64,000 nt of DNA from Mycolicibacterium sp. P9-64. Its GTDB lineage: Bacteria > Actinomycetota > Actinomycetes > Mycobacteriales > Mycobacteriaceae. Shown one piece after another: positions 17,080-26,816 of this stretch. The stretch is taken from positions 868,001-932,000 of the forward strand of contig NZ_NPKO01000001.1 of the NCBI RefSeq assembly GCF_008329605.1, read 5' to 3'. A program made the position numbers and the translations under genes. The notes beneath the pieces were generated by a model. That model ran no database searches and was not told the DNA's origin. It saw only the letters and a list, made by a program, of their open reading frames with translations. Position 1 is the first letter of the stretch. The number at the start of each line of letters is the position of its first letter.

Positions 17080-20000
17080 GTGGCATCCAGGAGTTGGACC
17101 GATCCCGATCCTGCGCTGGGGGGATTAGTCGACGATTTTCGTGATCGATGCGTTCGTGTCTACATCGAGGACCCGAACCGAGTCGAAGAGGATGCCGGCA
17201 AAGAGCGCGGAATCGCCGAGGGTGGGTATGGCCGAAAGCAGATTCAGGAGCTCGTTCAGAACGCCGCGGATGCGCTCCAGGGAGCGCCGGGTCGCATACA
17301 GGTCAGTTTGACCGACGGGGCGCTGTATGTCGCGAACGAGGGCACGCCGTTCTCGGACTCCGGTGTCCGAGCCCTGTTGTATACACATCTCTCAAACAAG
17401 ACCGGCACCGAGATCGGACGGTTCGGGTTGGGGTTCAAATCCATCAGTGGTATCTCGGACAACCCACAGATCTTCAGCCGTTCGGTGTCCTTCGAGTTCA
17501 GTCGGTCGCAGTCTTCAGAACAACTGTCGACCGAACTGGAGCGCCACTACCAGCCATCGGAAGTTCCTGCTCTGCGGCTCGCCTGGACCGTCGACCCGGT
17601 GGCGGAATTTCGTACCGACCCGCTGCTGGGGGAGCTGTCGACGTGGGCTACCACCGTGGTCAAGGTCCCGCTAAAGCCAGGAGCCGTGTCGCAGCTTTCC
17701 GCCGAGATACAGGAGTTCGACGAGTCATTCAATTTGTTCGCACCGCATGTGCGGATCTTGGATCTCGTCGATCGTGTCGCCGATGTGTCCCGCCGGTTCG
17801 CAGCATCGAAGAAGGGCAATCGAGTCACGCTGACAACACCTGACGGTGACCGGGAATGGCTGGTCGTATCCACCGAGCACAAGCCGTCGTCCCAAGCACT
17901 GGAATCAGCTGGCCATTCGGCACGGCGTGATTCGGTCACGGTCAGCTGGGCGCTTCCGCTGAGCGGTGCGGTCGGCGTTGGTCGGCTGTCCGCGTACTTC
18001 CCAGTGAAGTCCGACATCACGTTGAGTGGCCGGGTCAACGCGCCGTGGAAACTCTCGGACGACCGCATAAACGTGATCGAGTGCCTGTTCAACCTCGAGA
18101 TCCTCGAGGATGTCGTCCCGAAGTTGGTGGTTTCGGCCCGCACTGATCTGGTTGCCGATGAGGCATACGGACGTTACATCGACGTACTGCCCGCCCGAGG
18201 CAAAGAGGCCCGAAGCTGGGCAGACAAAGTGCTCAACGAGCCAGTTTTCAGGGGACTGAGGGACTCTCGCTGTCTACCGGATCTCGATGGACAACTGCAT
18301 ACGCCCTCAGCGCTTCAACGCGTTCCGGACGACGTGATGGACTACGCCAAGATGTGGTTGGCGGTCACGGGAAATCGTGGCGACTGGGTTCACCCGGACT
18401 GCACCAGCAGCACTGAGCGACGATCCAAGGTCGATCGTCTGATGCAGGAGGGTGACCACGTCAGGCCAGCGGGCAGGGTGCTTCATTGGTTACAGTCGGT
18501 GGTCGCGGATCCTGGGCCGGATCAATCCGCGGCGGCAATTGAATTGGCCGCGAATCTGATTCGCAAGGGCGGCAACACCGAAATGGACGTCCGAGACGCG
18601 CGGATCGTGCTTCTCGAAACGGGGTCGTTGGCCCAGCCTGTACGAGGACGTTGCTTCCTCCGAACGAAACCGGGTCAGCACGGAAGCTCGTTTGTCGACG
18701 ACAGACTCGCGGCGCGCGGGACGACCGTGGCTGCGCTTGAGGCGCTGGGAGTCACCGCCTTCGAGGACGGTGGAGAGATGCTCGAGCTGCTGACCGAGCT
18801 CAGGCGCACCGGCAAGGTCGACTGGGATGAGCTGTGGATCGCGATGCGCGGCTCCGGCATCCAGCAGGTCCACGAGGCTTTCGAGAGCGTGCTCGATGGG
18901 CGCGCAGCGCGAATCATCCACGTGAGGAACGGGATCGGGCGCTGGGTGTTGCCGGAGGGGCTCTATTTCGCGGGCGATTGTCTCAAGCAGATCAAGGAAG
19001 ATGGCCAGTTCCTGGTCGACGGTGCCTATCACGCAAGTGACCAAGAATTACTGTACGTGCTCGGTGTCAGATCTCGTCCATCTCGATCGGGTTCGGCAGC
19101 GAATGAACGCTGGGTCTCGCGATACGCGAACGAGGTCCGTGGTCGCATCGGCGACGAGCTAGGACTTGGACTCCAAGCACGCCAAGCAATCCAGATCGAC
19201 GGCCTCGATGCCGTCCTGGGGCCAATTCAGTGCCTACCCGAACTCAGCGTCACCAACAGGACCGCTCTGACGCTGGCGCTCCTGAACGAAGTCGATGTTC
19301 CGCGTGTCCGAGTCAGTCATCCGAACGTTCCGAAGACGGCTCGCTACGTTGCACCCGAAATATGGTGGGCCAGACAGCAAGGTCTGTTACCGACTGCGCT
19401 AGGTCCAATGCCGATCTCCGAAGCGTTCGTTGCAGACGTCGAGGATGCCCCCGATGGTCTACTGCCCTGCGTAACCCAGATTGTTCTCACGCGTGATGCC
19501 GAGGATGTGTTGATGCTCAAGAAGCGCATCAGCGATCTTGAACCGGATGGCTTCCGCAAACTCGTCGAGACGCACGTAGGTAAGGATGACATGCCCCGTG
19601 TGGGTCAAAGCTATGCCTGGTGGTGCTGGACTCATAAGGAAGCGGATCCGCCGGATCAGTTGTGGGTTCGCAGGGGCGGCACCTGGTCTGAGGTAGATCG
19701 GAAGAACGTTGCCGTGGTCCATGGCGCGGACGCCTACTCCGAACTCGATCAGTTCGGCATCCCGTGCGTGGTCGTGGACTCTGCCGACGACGTGCACACG
19801 CTCAGCGAGCTATGGGGGTGTTTGGAAGGCCGCGACCTGCCCGTCACGTACTCATACGAGACGAGTGCCGAACCCGTTCTGCTCCGTGATGTGTTCCCGG
19901 TACTGGATGCCCTCGAGATCGACGACGAACTCGAGGGCCTCGTCATGCAGAAGTGCTTGTCTCTGAGCAGAGTTGCGGCTGTTCCTGGACAGCCAGAAGC

Positions 20001-21792
20001 GCGAGTCACGTGCGCGTCCGGTCGAGAGTCGAACGTGGTCCTCGTGACCGGGGCCACCGACTGGCAGATGCTGAAACAGATTCTGGGACAGTTGCTCTAT
20101 GACGATTCTGATCGGAATGTGGACGCCCTGCTCAAGGACATGGACCGCCGCAAGAACTCTCAGCAGGTACGTGCGGTTCGGAACGCCTCGTCAGATGCGG
20201 AACGCCTTTTGATGCTCGTTGGCGAGTCGCGCCTACGGCCACTCATCCCGAAGGACGCGCTCAGCTATCTCGCCAACGAGGGCGCTGAGGAACCACATGG
20301 CCTGGCCCTCGCTGAGTTGTGCGTGCGCATGCTCGGTGTTCGTGCCCTCGAACGAGCCTGCAAGGTCGACCCATCGGGCTTGCCGATTTTGCCGCCCTCC
20401 ACCTGGTCCGGCTCGTTCAACACCCGTAAATGGGTGAACAACTTCGGCTTTAGCGATGAATGGGCTGGCCGTCCCGCGCGGCAGAGAAACAAGCCGACCG
20501 AGTATGTGGAAGGGCCAACGCAGCTGGAGAAGTTGCACGATTACCAGCAGGTTGTTTCTGAAAGGCTGCGAAACCTTTTGATCGGCAAGGGTTCACGGCG
20601 TGGTTACATTTCGCTACCGACAGGCGCGGGCAAGACGCGTGTAGCAGTGCAGACGATCGTCGAAGCCATCAGCAACGGCAGCCTTGACGGTCTGGGCTCG
20701 CGTGGATCTTTCGCCGGTCCGATCCTGTGGCTTGCCGACGGAGAAGAACTCTGTGAGCAGGCCATCGATGCGTGGTCCTATCTCTGGCGCGCCACGGGCC
20801 GGCGGGACACGCAATTGATTCTCAGCCGGTTCTGGTCGTCCTACGAGATGGAAGAAGAAGTGGGCGGTGTCCAGGTCGTCGTCGCGACATGGCAGAAGAT
20901 CAAATCGCGGGCTGTGGGCAATGATTCGTACGCCTGGCTAGCCGAAGCTCCGATCGTCATCGTCGATGAGGCTCATGGCGCCTATACGCCCTCGTACACA
21001 ACAATTCTGGAATGGTTGGGGCGCTCCGCGAGGGAGCTCGACAAGCCGCTGGTTGGGCTGAGCGCCACACCCTTCAGAGGCCGCCGTGACAGCACACAGA
21101 CCGATCAGCTCCTCAGGAGGTTCGGGGATAACTGCTTGGATGATGGGGTTTTCGGCGATCAGCTACCGCAGGTGAGGCTTCAGCGAGATCGTGTGCTCGC
21201 CCGCGCACGCTTGGAGATCCTCGATGGTGTCTCCATCGACCTCTCAGATCAGGAGATCTCGTACTTCAAGGAGATGGGTTGGCTTGCCAAGAGCGCCGAG
21301 ATCCGTTTGGGTCGGGACGAAGACCGCACGCGCACCATCGTCGAGTCAATACTGGGCAAGCCTGAGCACTGGCAGATCGTCGTTTTCGCAGCGTCGGTCG
21401 AGAATGCCCAGACCCTGGCCACATTGTTGACGCTGCAGGGGCGTTCTGCAGCCTCCATCGATCAGGACACAAGCCCCGAGGATCGTCGTGTGGCGATCGA
21501 GCGATTCAAGTCAGGCGAGCTCAAGGTTCTGACGAACTATGCGGTGCTATCCCAGGGATTCGACGCGCCCAAGACAGACGCCGTCTACATCACCCGCCCG
21601 ACAAGCAGCGAGGTTCGCTATCTGCAGATGGTGGGCCGGGGGCTTCGCGGTCCGAAGAACGGCGGCACCGAAGAGGTTCTGATCGTGAACATGCTCGACA
21701 ACCTTCTCGAGTTCGCCGACAGCATCGAGTACCAGAGCTTGAAGGAGATCACGGACGCAGATCAGATCGAGGAGTCAGCTGGTGTCGGATGA
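17080..21792 (+). CDS. Hsp90/sacsin-like ATPase fused to SF2 (DEAD-like) helicase
   Basis: 1570 aa from GTG 17080 behind GGGGGGCGGAG. The N-terminal ~200 residues are a GHKL/Hsp90-like ATP-binding domain: N-box ELVQNAADA (57-65), a degenerate G1 box in VANEGTPFSD, and G2 box GRFGLGFKS (113-121), as in sacsin N-terminal domains. About 900 residues follow with no recognised motif. The C-terminal third is an SF2 helicase: LPTGAGKT (1179-1186), DEAH (1296-1299), LSATPFRG, and motif VI QMVGRGLRG (1516-1524). It is the first gene of the co-oriented defence cluster, overlaps the next by 11 nt, and probably senses or remodels phage DNA. Exact role unknown. Confidence 0.8.
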   Translation: MASRSWTDPDPALGGLVDDFRDRCVRVYIEDPNRVEEDAGKERGIAEGGYGRKQIQELVQNAADALQGAPGRIQVSLTDGALYVANEGTPFSDSGVRALLYTHLSNKTGTEIGRFGLGFKSISGISDNPQIFSRSVSFEFSRSQSSEQLSTELERHYQPSEVPALRLAWTVDPVAEFRTDPLLGELSTWATTVVKVPLKPGAVSQLSAEIQEFDESFNLFAPHVRILDLVDRVADVSRRFAASKKGNRVTLTTPDGDREWLVVSTEHKPSSQALESAGHSARRDSVTVSWALPLSGAVGVGRLSAYFPVKSDITLSGRVNAPWKLSDDRINVIECLFNLEILEDVVPKLVVSARTDLVADEAYGRYIDVLPARGKEARSWADKVLNEPVFRGLRDSRCLPDLDGQLHTPSALQRVPDDVMDYAKMWLAVTGNRGDWVHPDCTSSTERRSKVDRLMQEGDHVRPAGRVLHWLQSVVADPGPDQSAAAIELAANLIRKGGNTEMDVRDARIVLLETGSLAQPVRGRCFLRTKPGQHGSSFVDDRLAARGTTVAALEALGVTAFEDGGEMLELLTELRRTGKVDWDELWIAMRGSGIQQVHEAFESVLDGRAARIIHVRNGIGRWVLPEGLYFAGDCLKQIKEDGQFLVDGAYHASDQELLYVLGVRSRPSRSGSAANERWVSRYANEVRGRIGDELGLGLQARQAIQIDGLDAVLGPIQCLPELSVTNRTALTLALLNEVDVPRVRVSHPNVPKTARYVAPEIWWARQQGLLPTALGPMPISEAFVADVEDAPDGLLPCVTQIVLTRDAEDVLMLKKRISDLEPDGFRKLVETHVGKDDMPRVGQSYAWWCWTHKEADPPDQLWVRRGGTWSEVDRKNVAVVHGADAYSELDQFGIPCVVVDSADDVHTLSELWGCLEGRDLPVTYSYETSAEPVLLRDVFPVLDALEIDDELEGLVMQKCLSLSRVAAVPGQPEARVTCASGRESNVVLVTGATDWQMLKQILGQLLYDDSDRNVDALLKDMDRRKNSQQVRAVRNASSDAERLLMLVGESRLRPLIPKDALSYLANEGAEEPHGLALAELCVRMLGVRALERACKVDPSGLPILPPSTWSGSFNTRKWVNNFGFSDEWAGRPARQRNKPTEYVEGPTQLEKLHDYQQVVSERLRNLLIGKGSRRGYISLPTGAGKTRVAVQTIVEAISNGSLDGLGSRGSFAGPILWLADGEELCEQAIDAWSYLWRATGRRDTQLILSRFWSSYEMEEEVGGVQVVVATWQKIKSRAVGNDSYAWLAEAPIVIVDEAHGAYTPSYTTILEWLGRSARELDKPLVGLSATPFRGRRDSTQTDQLLRRFGDNCLDDGVFGDQLPQVRLQRDRVLARARLEILDGVSIDLSDQEISYFKEMGWLAKSAEIRLGRDEDRTRTIVESILGKPEHWQIVVFAASVENAQTLATLLTLQGRSAASIDQDTSPEDRRVAIERFKSGELKVLTNYAVLSQGFDAPKTDAVYITRPTSSEVRYLQMVGRGLRGPKNGGTEEVLIVNMLDNLLEFADSIEYQSLKEITDADQIEESAGVG

Positions 21793-23593
21793 CGGGGGAC
21801 ATGAGATCCAGCTGAACCAGCAACAACTTGACGTCGCAGAGGCCGCCGCCGACTCACGGTTGTTGGTGATCGCAGGTGCAGGCCAGGGCAAGACCGAAGT
21901 GGTGGTCAGCCGGATCCACAGCCTGGTGCAGGGCGAGGGTTTGACAGCCTCCGACGAGATTCTCGTTCTGAGCTTCTCGCGTGCCGCGGTATCAGCCGTC
22001 CGGACTCGGTTGGACACGAGAGATGTTGCGGCGGCTAATGTCCGAACATTCGATTCGTTCGCGAGCGTCCTGCTGCTCGGTGCCGACATCCAAACTGAGG
22101 GGAGTTTCGACGCCCGCATCCGGCGCGCGACTCAGCTCCTCAAGGAAGCGGACGAGGCGCCCGACGAGGTCAGTCTGCTGCGGCACGTAGTGCTCGACGA
22201 GGTGCAGGACCTCGTAGGTGACCGAGCGGACTTTGTCATCGCGATCCTGACGTGGCTCGACGACGACGCTGGCATCACGGCGCTGGGTGACCCGCTGCAA
22301 GGCGTGTACGACTTTCAACTCGACGACTCGCTCAGCAAGACATCCGCGCAGGACGTGTTCGACGAACTCACGGACACCTTCGGGTGCGAGACGGCTGGGC
22401 TGGGTAAGAATTACCGGGCCAGGGGAAGATACCCAAAGCGGGTGGTGTCGTTGGGCGACGAGCTCCGGGCGATCGACGATGGTGAAGCTGCAGAGAGGTT
22501 GCTCGACGACCTGCTGCTCGATATTCCGGACCGAGGCGCGATCGAGGACTGGTATGAATTCGTCACGCCGCGCAATGGTGGAAGAACAGCAGTACTCTGC
22601 ACGACCAATGCAGACGTGCTCCGAGTGTCCCGTTACCTGAATGAGAAGTCTGTGACCCATGCCGTACGCAGGCAGGCCCAGGATTTCGGAGCGGCCCGTT
22701 GGATCGCAGGCGCACTCGGCCCCTTGCCCGGTCCCAAGGAGCGACGATCCGAGGTCGAAGCGGCGCTCGAACGATTACTCGCCGACCAAGACGTCGGCCA
22801 GATGTGGAATGAACTGAAATCTGCCGAAGGTCGTACGAGTCAGTATGACTCGCTCGATCTCCATCGAATAGGCCGACTTATGAGCGCCCGAGCTCTGCCA
22901 CTTCCACTCACCGAACCCGACCGCAGTTCGCTGATCGTATCCACGATTCATCGTGCGAAGGGTCTGGAGTTCGACTCGGTCTTCGTCGTCGAACCCAATT
23001 GGGTTCCCGATGACGAGGAAAGCTGGACGAGGGTACGTCGCTTGTACGTGGCGTTGAGTCGCGCGCGTGACAGCATCTATTCCTGCCGCCTGCCACAGTC
23101 ATGGTCGAAGATCAAGGCCGACGAGCGGTTGTGGGGGCGATTCAAGGAAGAGGCCCGAAGTAAGAAGGGTTCCTGGTATACGAAGTCGTTTGAGTTCCTT
23201 TACGGCGACGTCGAAACCGCATTTCCTGCGTCCACGAACGAGGTCGATGCGCAAGGCATACAGCAGACGCTTCGATCGCTCGATCAGGTTGGGATGAGAG
23301 TGTACGCAGAACTCGACGAGGCCGAGTCCACCCCCGAACTGCCGTCCTACCTATTGGTGACGCAGGATCGACAGCCGTTGGGGCGTACGAGCGACGCGTT
23401 CAATCATGCCTTCGAGAAGGCATTCGGCTGGTGGAAGAGTCGTCCGATGGTCATTGACGGGCTGTCCCTCGTATCAGTGGAGACGGTCGCAGGTGACTAC
23501 CGCGAGTCCGAGAGGGCCGGTCTCGGCAGTTCCGGATTCTGGTTGGTACCGCGAATAACAGGCCTTGCCCGCCCCGACTTGAACACAACCTAG
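21782..23593 (+). CDS. UvrD/Rep-like SF1 helicase
   Basis: 603 aa; the GTG at 21782 has GAGGAG upstream, inside the previous gene, so translation is probably coupled. Superfamily 1 motifs: Q-motif LNQQQLDVAEAA, Walker A AGAGQGKTEV (Lys about 37), Walker B VLDEVQDL, GDPLQGVYDF (motif III), GLGKNYRARGR (motif IV), STIHRAKGLEFDSVFV (motif V) and RRLYVALSRARD (motif VI). It is shorter than housekeeping UvrD/PcrA (~720-770 aa), resembling defence-associated UvrD proteins such as GajB. No nuclease domain is seen. Confidence 0.85.
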   Translation: MSDDGGHEIQLNQQQLDVAEAAADSRLLVIAGAGQGKTEVVVSRIHSLVQGEGLTASDEILVLSFSRAAVSAVRTRLDTRDVAAANVRTFDSFASVLLLGADIQTEGSFDARIRRATQLLKEADEAPDEVSLLRHVVLDEVQDLVGDRADFVIAILTWLDDDAGITALGDPLQGVYDFQLDDSLSKTSAQDVFDELTDTFGCETAGLGKNYRARGRYPKRVVSLGDELRAIDDGEAAERLLDDLLLDIPDRGAIEDWYEFVTPRNGGRTAVLCTTNADVLRVSRYLNEKSVTHAVRRQAQDFGAARWIAGALGPLPGPKERRSEVEAALERLLADQDVGQMWNELKSAEGRTSQYDSLDLHRIGRLMSARALPLPLTEPDRSSLIVSTIHRAKGLEFDSVFVVEPNWVPDDEESWTRVRRLYVALSRARDSIYSCRLPQSWSKIKADERLWGRFKEEARSKKGSWYTKSFEFLYGDVETAFPASTNEVDAQGIQQTLRSLDQVGMRVYAELDEAESTPELPSYLLVTQDRQPLGRTSDAFNHAFEKAFGWWKSRPMVIDGLSLVSVETVAGDYRESERAGLGSSGFWLVPRITGLARPDLNTT

Positions 23594-23609
23594 GAGTTGC
23601 AGCCCCGCG

Positions 23610-26600
23610 ATGGTGAATCTTGCTGAGCAGTATGGTTTTCGCTCCGACGTCGTCGATGAATTGATCAAAGACTTGGTCGGACCAGCGGAAGGTTTGGAAG
23701 AAGTCATCACCGACCTCCCGCTGGACCGCTACATCGTGGGCGTCCTCTGGCCTGCAGATGGGCTGCTGCAGGAAGCGGCGGAGCCCGACAGCGGTGAGTC
23801 CGAGGAAGACGATGCCGACGACAGTCCCATCTCCCAGGCGCTCATGCGTTACCCGACGTCGATGGGTATGACCTTCTCCGTCGATCTTGCGAAGGCGTCG
23901 TCGGTTCAAATCGCTGTCGAGGCAGCCAAGTATGTGCCGTCCGGAACGCAGGGGAAGGGCGATCCGTCCGGTTCGGAGCGTCCGACATGGCGCAAGCAGA
24001 AAGCGAAACCGGACTCATGGGATCGCCGACCCCAGATCATCGAGCCCATCGACTGGGACGTCGCAACGCCGGGAGCGAAGAAGGTCGACGTCGTGTCCGG
24101 GCTTCAGCTGTACGTCTACACCCGTGTGCCCAAGCACGGTCGAGTCGCGGTGTCGGTCGCGCTACGCAACACGCAGGTGCCACCGAAAGGACAATTCCGC
24201 GACGAGTTTGCTTGGTTTCAAGTGGGGGTCGAGGTGCGTTCACCTGAACACGCCATCGTTGATCGGTCGTCATATGGTGTGCTGAGTAAAGACGCGGACT
24301 TGCGCTCGGCCGCATTGCTCTACCGCAACGCACGAGTCTTCGCGATCGGCCACGGCTGCGCCGCGACCTGGGATCGCGAGGGGAATTCCCCGCACGTCGA
24401 ACGGGTGGCGTCGACGTTCGTCCCTCGCCAGGAAGTCTCCAGGGCGAAGCCCGGTGGCGTCAGCGCCGACGTCGACCTTCGAATGTCATTCCTGAGCAGC
24501 GCCACCGACGAACAGTTGGCGGCCAACCTGGGCCAGCTGGTCACCGAATACCGCCAGTGGATCGACCGGTTGAGTGCGAGCGTCCGCAACGGTGACGCGG
24601 ATGTAGAGGAGGGGCTCAAGGTTGTCGCCGACGAGCATGTCGTGCGAGCCCGCAAAGCGGCTCAACGTATGCAGGACGGTATCGACCTGATAGTCACCGA
24701 TCGTGATGCTGGGCGTGCATTTCGACTCGCAAACGCCGCGATGCAAATGCAGCGCGCTCGCCAGGACTGGGTGCGCAGTGGTGCCGTCGGGGCGGTGGGC
24801 GACGGGGTCACACAAGGCTGGAGGCCATTCCAGATTGCCTACATTCTGTTGAATCTGCCTGGTCTTGCGAATACAGATCATCCGGACCGCGAGGTCGCGG
24901 ATCTCTTGTGGTTCCCCACCGGCGGTGGCAAAACTGAGGCGTACCTCGGATTGGTGGCCTTCACGATCTTTCACCGCAGACTCAAGGATCCCGAAACGAG
25001 CGGTGTCGCGGTCATCATGCGGTACACCCTGCGTCTACTGACGATCCAACAGTTCGAGCGGGCGACCATGTTGCTCTGCTCGCTCGAACGGTTGCGGCAA
25101 CGTGAGAACGATCTGGGGGGTCGCCCGTTCTCGATCGGACTTTGGGTAGGCCAGGGGGCAACTCCGAATACCTTGATGGAGGCACGTAAATCACTCAGAG
25201 GCATCGCCGATGGCAGGGAACTCAACGAGAAGAATCCCGTCCAGCTGACGCAGTGCCCTTGGTGCGGTCAGGACCTGAACGAATCTCATTACGCGGTGGT
25301 CAAGTCACCCGACGAGCGGCTCAGGATCGCCTGTGGGAACAGTTCGTGCGATTTCCGAGATGGCCTGCCTGCCTATCTCATTGATCAGGATATCTACCGC
25401 GTGCGCCCGGAGCTCGTGCTCGGAACCGTCGACAAGTTCGCCCAGATGGCGTGGAACGAGAAGGTGCGAAACCTATTCGCACGCGACGGAATCGGTACGC
25501 CGCCATCTCTGATCATCCAAGACGAGCTGCATTTAATCTCCGGGCCGCTCGGTTCGATTGTCGGCCTCTACGAAGCCGCCATCGACGCTGCCTGCGGACA
25601 TCTGACCTCTGAGGGCGTCATCAAGGGCCGGCCGAAGGTCATCGCCTCAACGGCGACCATCCGCCGTGCGGACCGTCAAATCCGGGCCGTGTTCAACCGT
25701 CGTGCGGAGCAGTTCCCGCCTCCCGGCATTGATCCCGATCAATCCTTCTTCGCGGAGCCGGCGTCCCGCGATCACTACGGCACGCGCGAGTACGTCGGCG
25801 TGATGGCGCCGGGTACCAGCCATGCCACGCTCATGGTCCGGGTCTACGCCGCACTATTGCAGGCTGCCCACGACCTCACCGGCAGCCCCGAGTCCAGGGA
25901 TCCGTATTGGACTCTTCTCGGGTACTTCAACAGCCTCCGAGTACTCGGCAGCGCGAATCTTCAAGTGGAGGGCGATGTTCGAGACAGGCTGCAATTGGTC
26001 GCCCGACGCAAGCAGGCGTCGCCGCGCGATCTGAGGCCACCGGTGGAGCTGACCAGCCGGGTGCCGTCCGCGGAGATTCCACGTACGTTGAAGAGCCTCG
26101 AGAAGGACGTCTCGTCGGGCTCGGCGAATGACGTGGTCCTCGCCACCAACATGATCTCCGTCGGGGTCGACATCGACAGGCTCGGGTTGATGGCCGTGAT
26201 GGGCCAACCGCAGTCGAGCGCCGAATACATTCAGGCCACCAGCCGCGTCGGACGGCAGCATCCCGGGCTAGTCGTCACGATCTTCAACGCTGCGCGTTCG
26301 CGGGACCGGTCGCACTACGAGAACTTCGTCCCATTTCACCAAGCGCTGTACCGGGCCGTCGAGGCAACCAGCGCAACGCCGTTCGCTGCTCGCGCCCGTG
26401 ATCGTGCCCTGCACGGAGTTCTCGTCTCGTTGGCCAGGCTGCTGGTGAATGACCTTGCCGCCAACGAGTCGGCCCACAACGCCACCGTGCGATACGACGA
26501 GATCACCCAGTTGGCTGAGTTCTTGGAACAGCGCGCCCATGCCGTCACCGACCCGGAGGAAGCGGAAGACACCAAGAATCAGCTCGGTCAGCTTCTCAAG

Positions 26601-26816
26601 GTGTGGGCCGATGCAGCCGAGTCGAGCCCGGACTTGCAGTACAAGAACAGCCGCGACTATGACGATTCCCTACTCGTCCCCTCCGATGTCGCGTTGACGG
26701 ACGATGACATCGAGTACTCCACGCGCGAGGCGCCGTGGCCCACCTTGCAGAGCATGCGGGACGTCGATGCCGAGAGCGCCCTCTTCCAGATCTCCGCGCG
26801 AAAGGTGCCCCGATGA
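23610..26816 (+). CDS. drmA: DISARM helicase DrmA
   Basis: 1068 aa; the ATG at 23610 follows TAGGAG. SF2 helicase with WFPTGGGKTEAYLG (Walker A 437-442), IIQDELHLISG (DELH 638-641), and VVLATNMISVGVDIDRL and YIQATSRVGRQHPG as motifs V and VI; these strings are characteristic of DrmA. A Cys cluster (CPWCGQDLN and CGNSSCDF) lies between motifs I and II. DrmA and DrmB form the core of DISARM, which blocks incoming unmodified phage DNA. The stop overlaps the drmB start (ATGA). Identification is by motif and by the adjacent drmB. Confidence 0.88.
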   Translation: MVNLAEQYGFRSDVVDELIKDLVGPAEGLEEVITDLPLDRYIVGVLWPADGLLQEAAEPDSGESEEDDADDSPISQALMRYPTSMGMTFSVDLAKASSVQIAVEAAKYVPSGTQGKGDPSGSERPTWRKQKAKPDSWDRRPQIIEPIDWDVATPGAKKVDVVSGLQLYVYTRVPKHGRVAVSVALRNTQVPPKGQFRDEFAWFQVGVEVRSPEHAIVDRSSYGVLSKDADLRSAALLYRNARVFAIGHGCAATWDREGNSPHVERVASTFVPRQEVSRAKPGGVSADVDLRMSFLSSATDEQLAANLGQLVTEYRQWIDRLSASVRNGDADVEEGLKVVADEHVVRARKAAQRMQDGIDLIVTDRDAGRAFRLANAAMQMQRARQDWVRSGAVGAVGDGVTQGWRPFQIAYILLNLPGLANTDHPDREVADLLWFPTGGGKTEAYLGLVAFTIFHRRLKDPETSGVAVIMRYTLRLLTIQQFERATMLLCSLERLRQRENDLGGRPFSIGLWVGQGATPNTLMEARKSLRGIADGRELNEKNPVQLTQCPWCGQDLNESHYAVVKSPDERLRIACGNSSCDFRDGLPAYLIDQDIYRVRPELVLGTVDKFAQMAWNEKVRNLFARDGIGTPPSLIIQDELHLISGPLGSIVGLYEAAIDAACGHLTSEGVIKGRPKVIASTATIRRADRQIRAVFNRRAEQFPPPGIDPDQSFFAEPASRDHYGTREYVGVMAPGTSHATLMVRVYAALLQAAHDLTGSPESRDPYWTLLGYFNSLRVLGSANLQVEGDVRDRLQLVARRKQASPRDLRPPVELTSRVPSAEIPRTLKSLEKDVSSGSANDVVLATNMISVGVDIDRLGLMAVMGQPQSSAEYIQATSRVGRQHPGLVVTIFNAARSRDRSHYENFVPFHQALYRAVEATSATPFAARARDRALHGVLVSLARLLVNDLAANESAHNATVRYDEITQLAEFLEQRAHAVTDPEEAEDTKNQLGQLLKVWADAAESSPDLQYKNSRDYDDSLLVPSDVALTDDDIEYSTREAPWPTLQSMRDVDAESALFQISARKVPR

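Noticed and set aside
21782-23593. Gabija (GajA/GajB) system
   Set aside because: The UvrD-like protein could resemble GajB, but no OLD-family TOPRIM nuclease (GajA) is adjacent.
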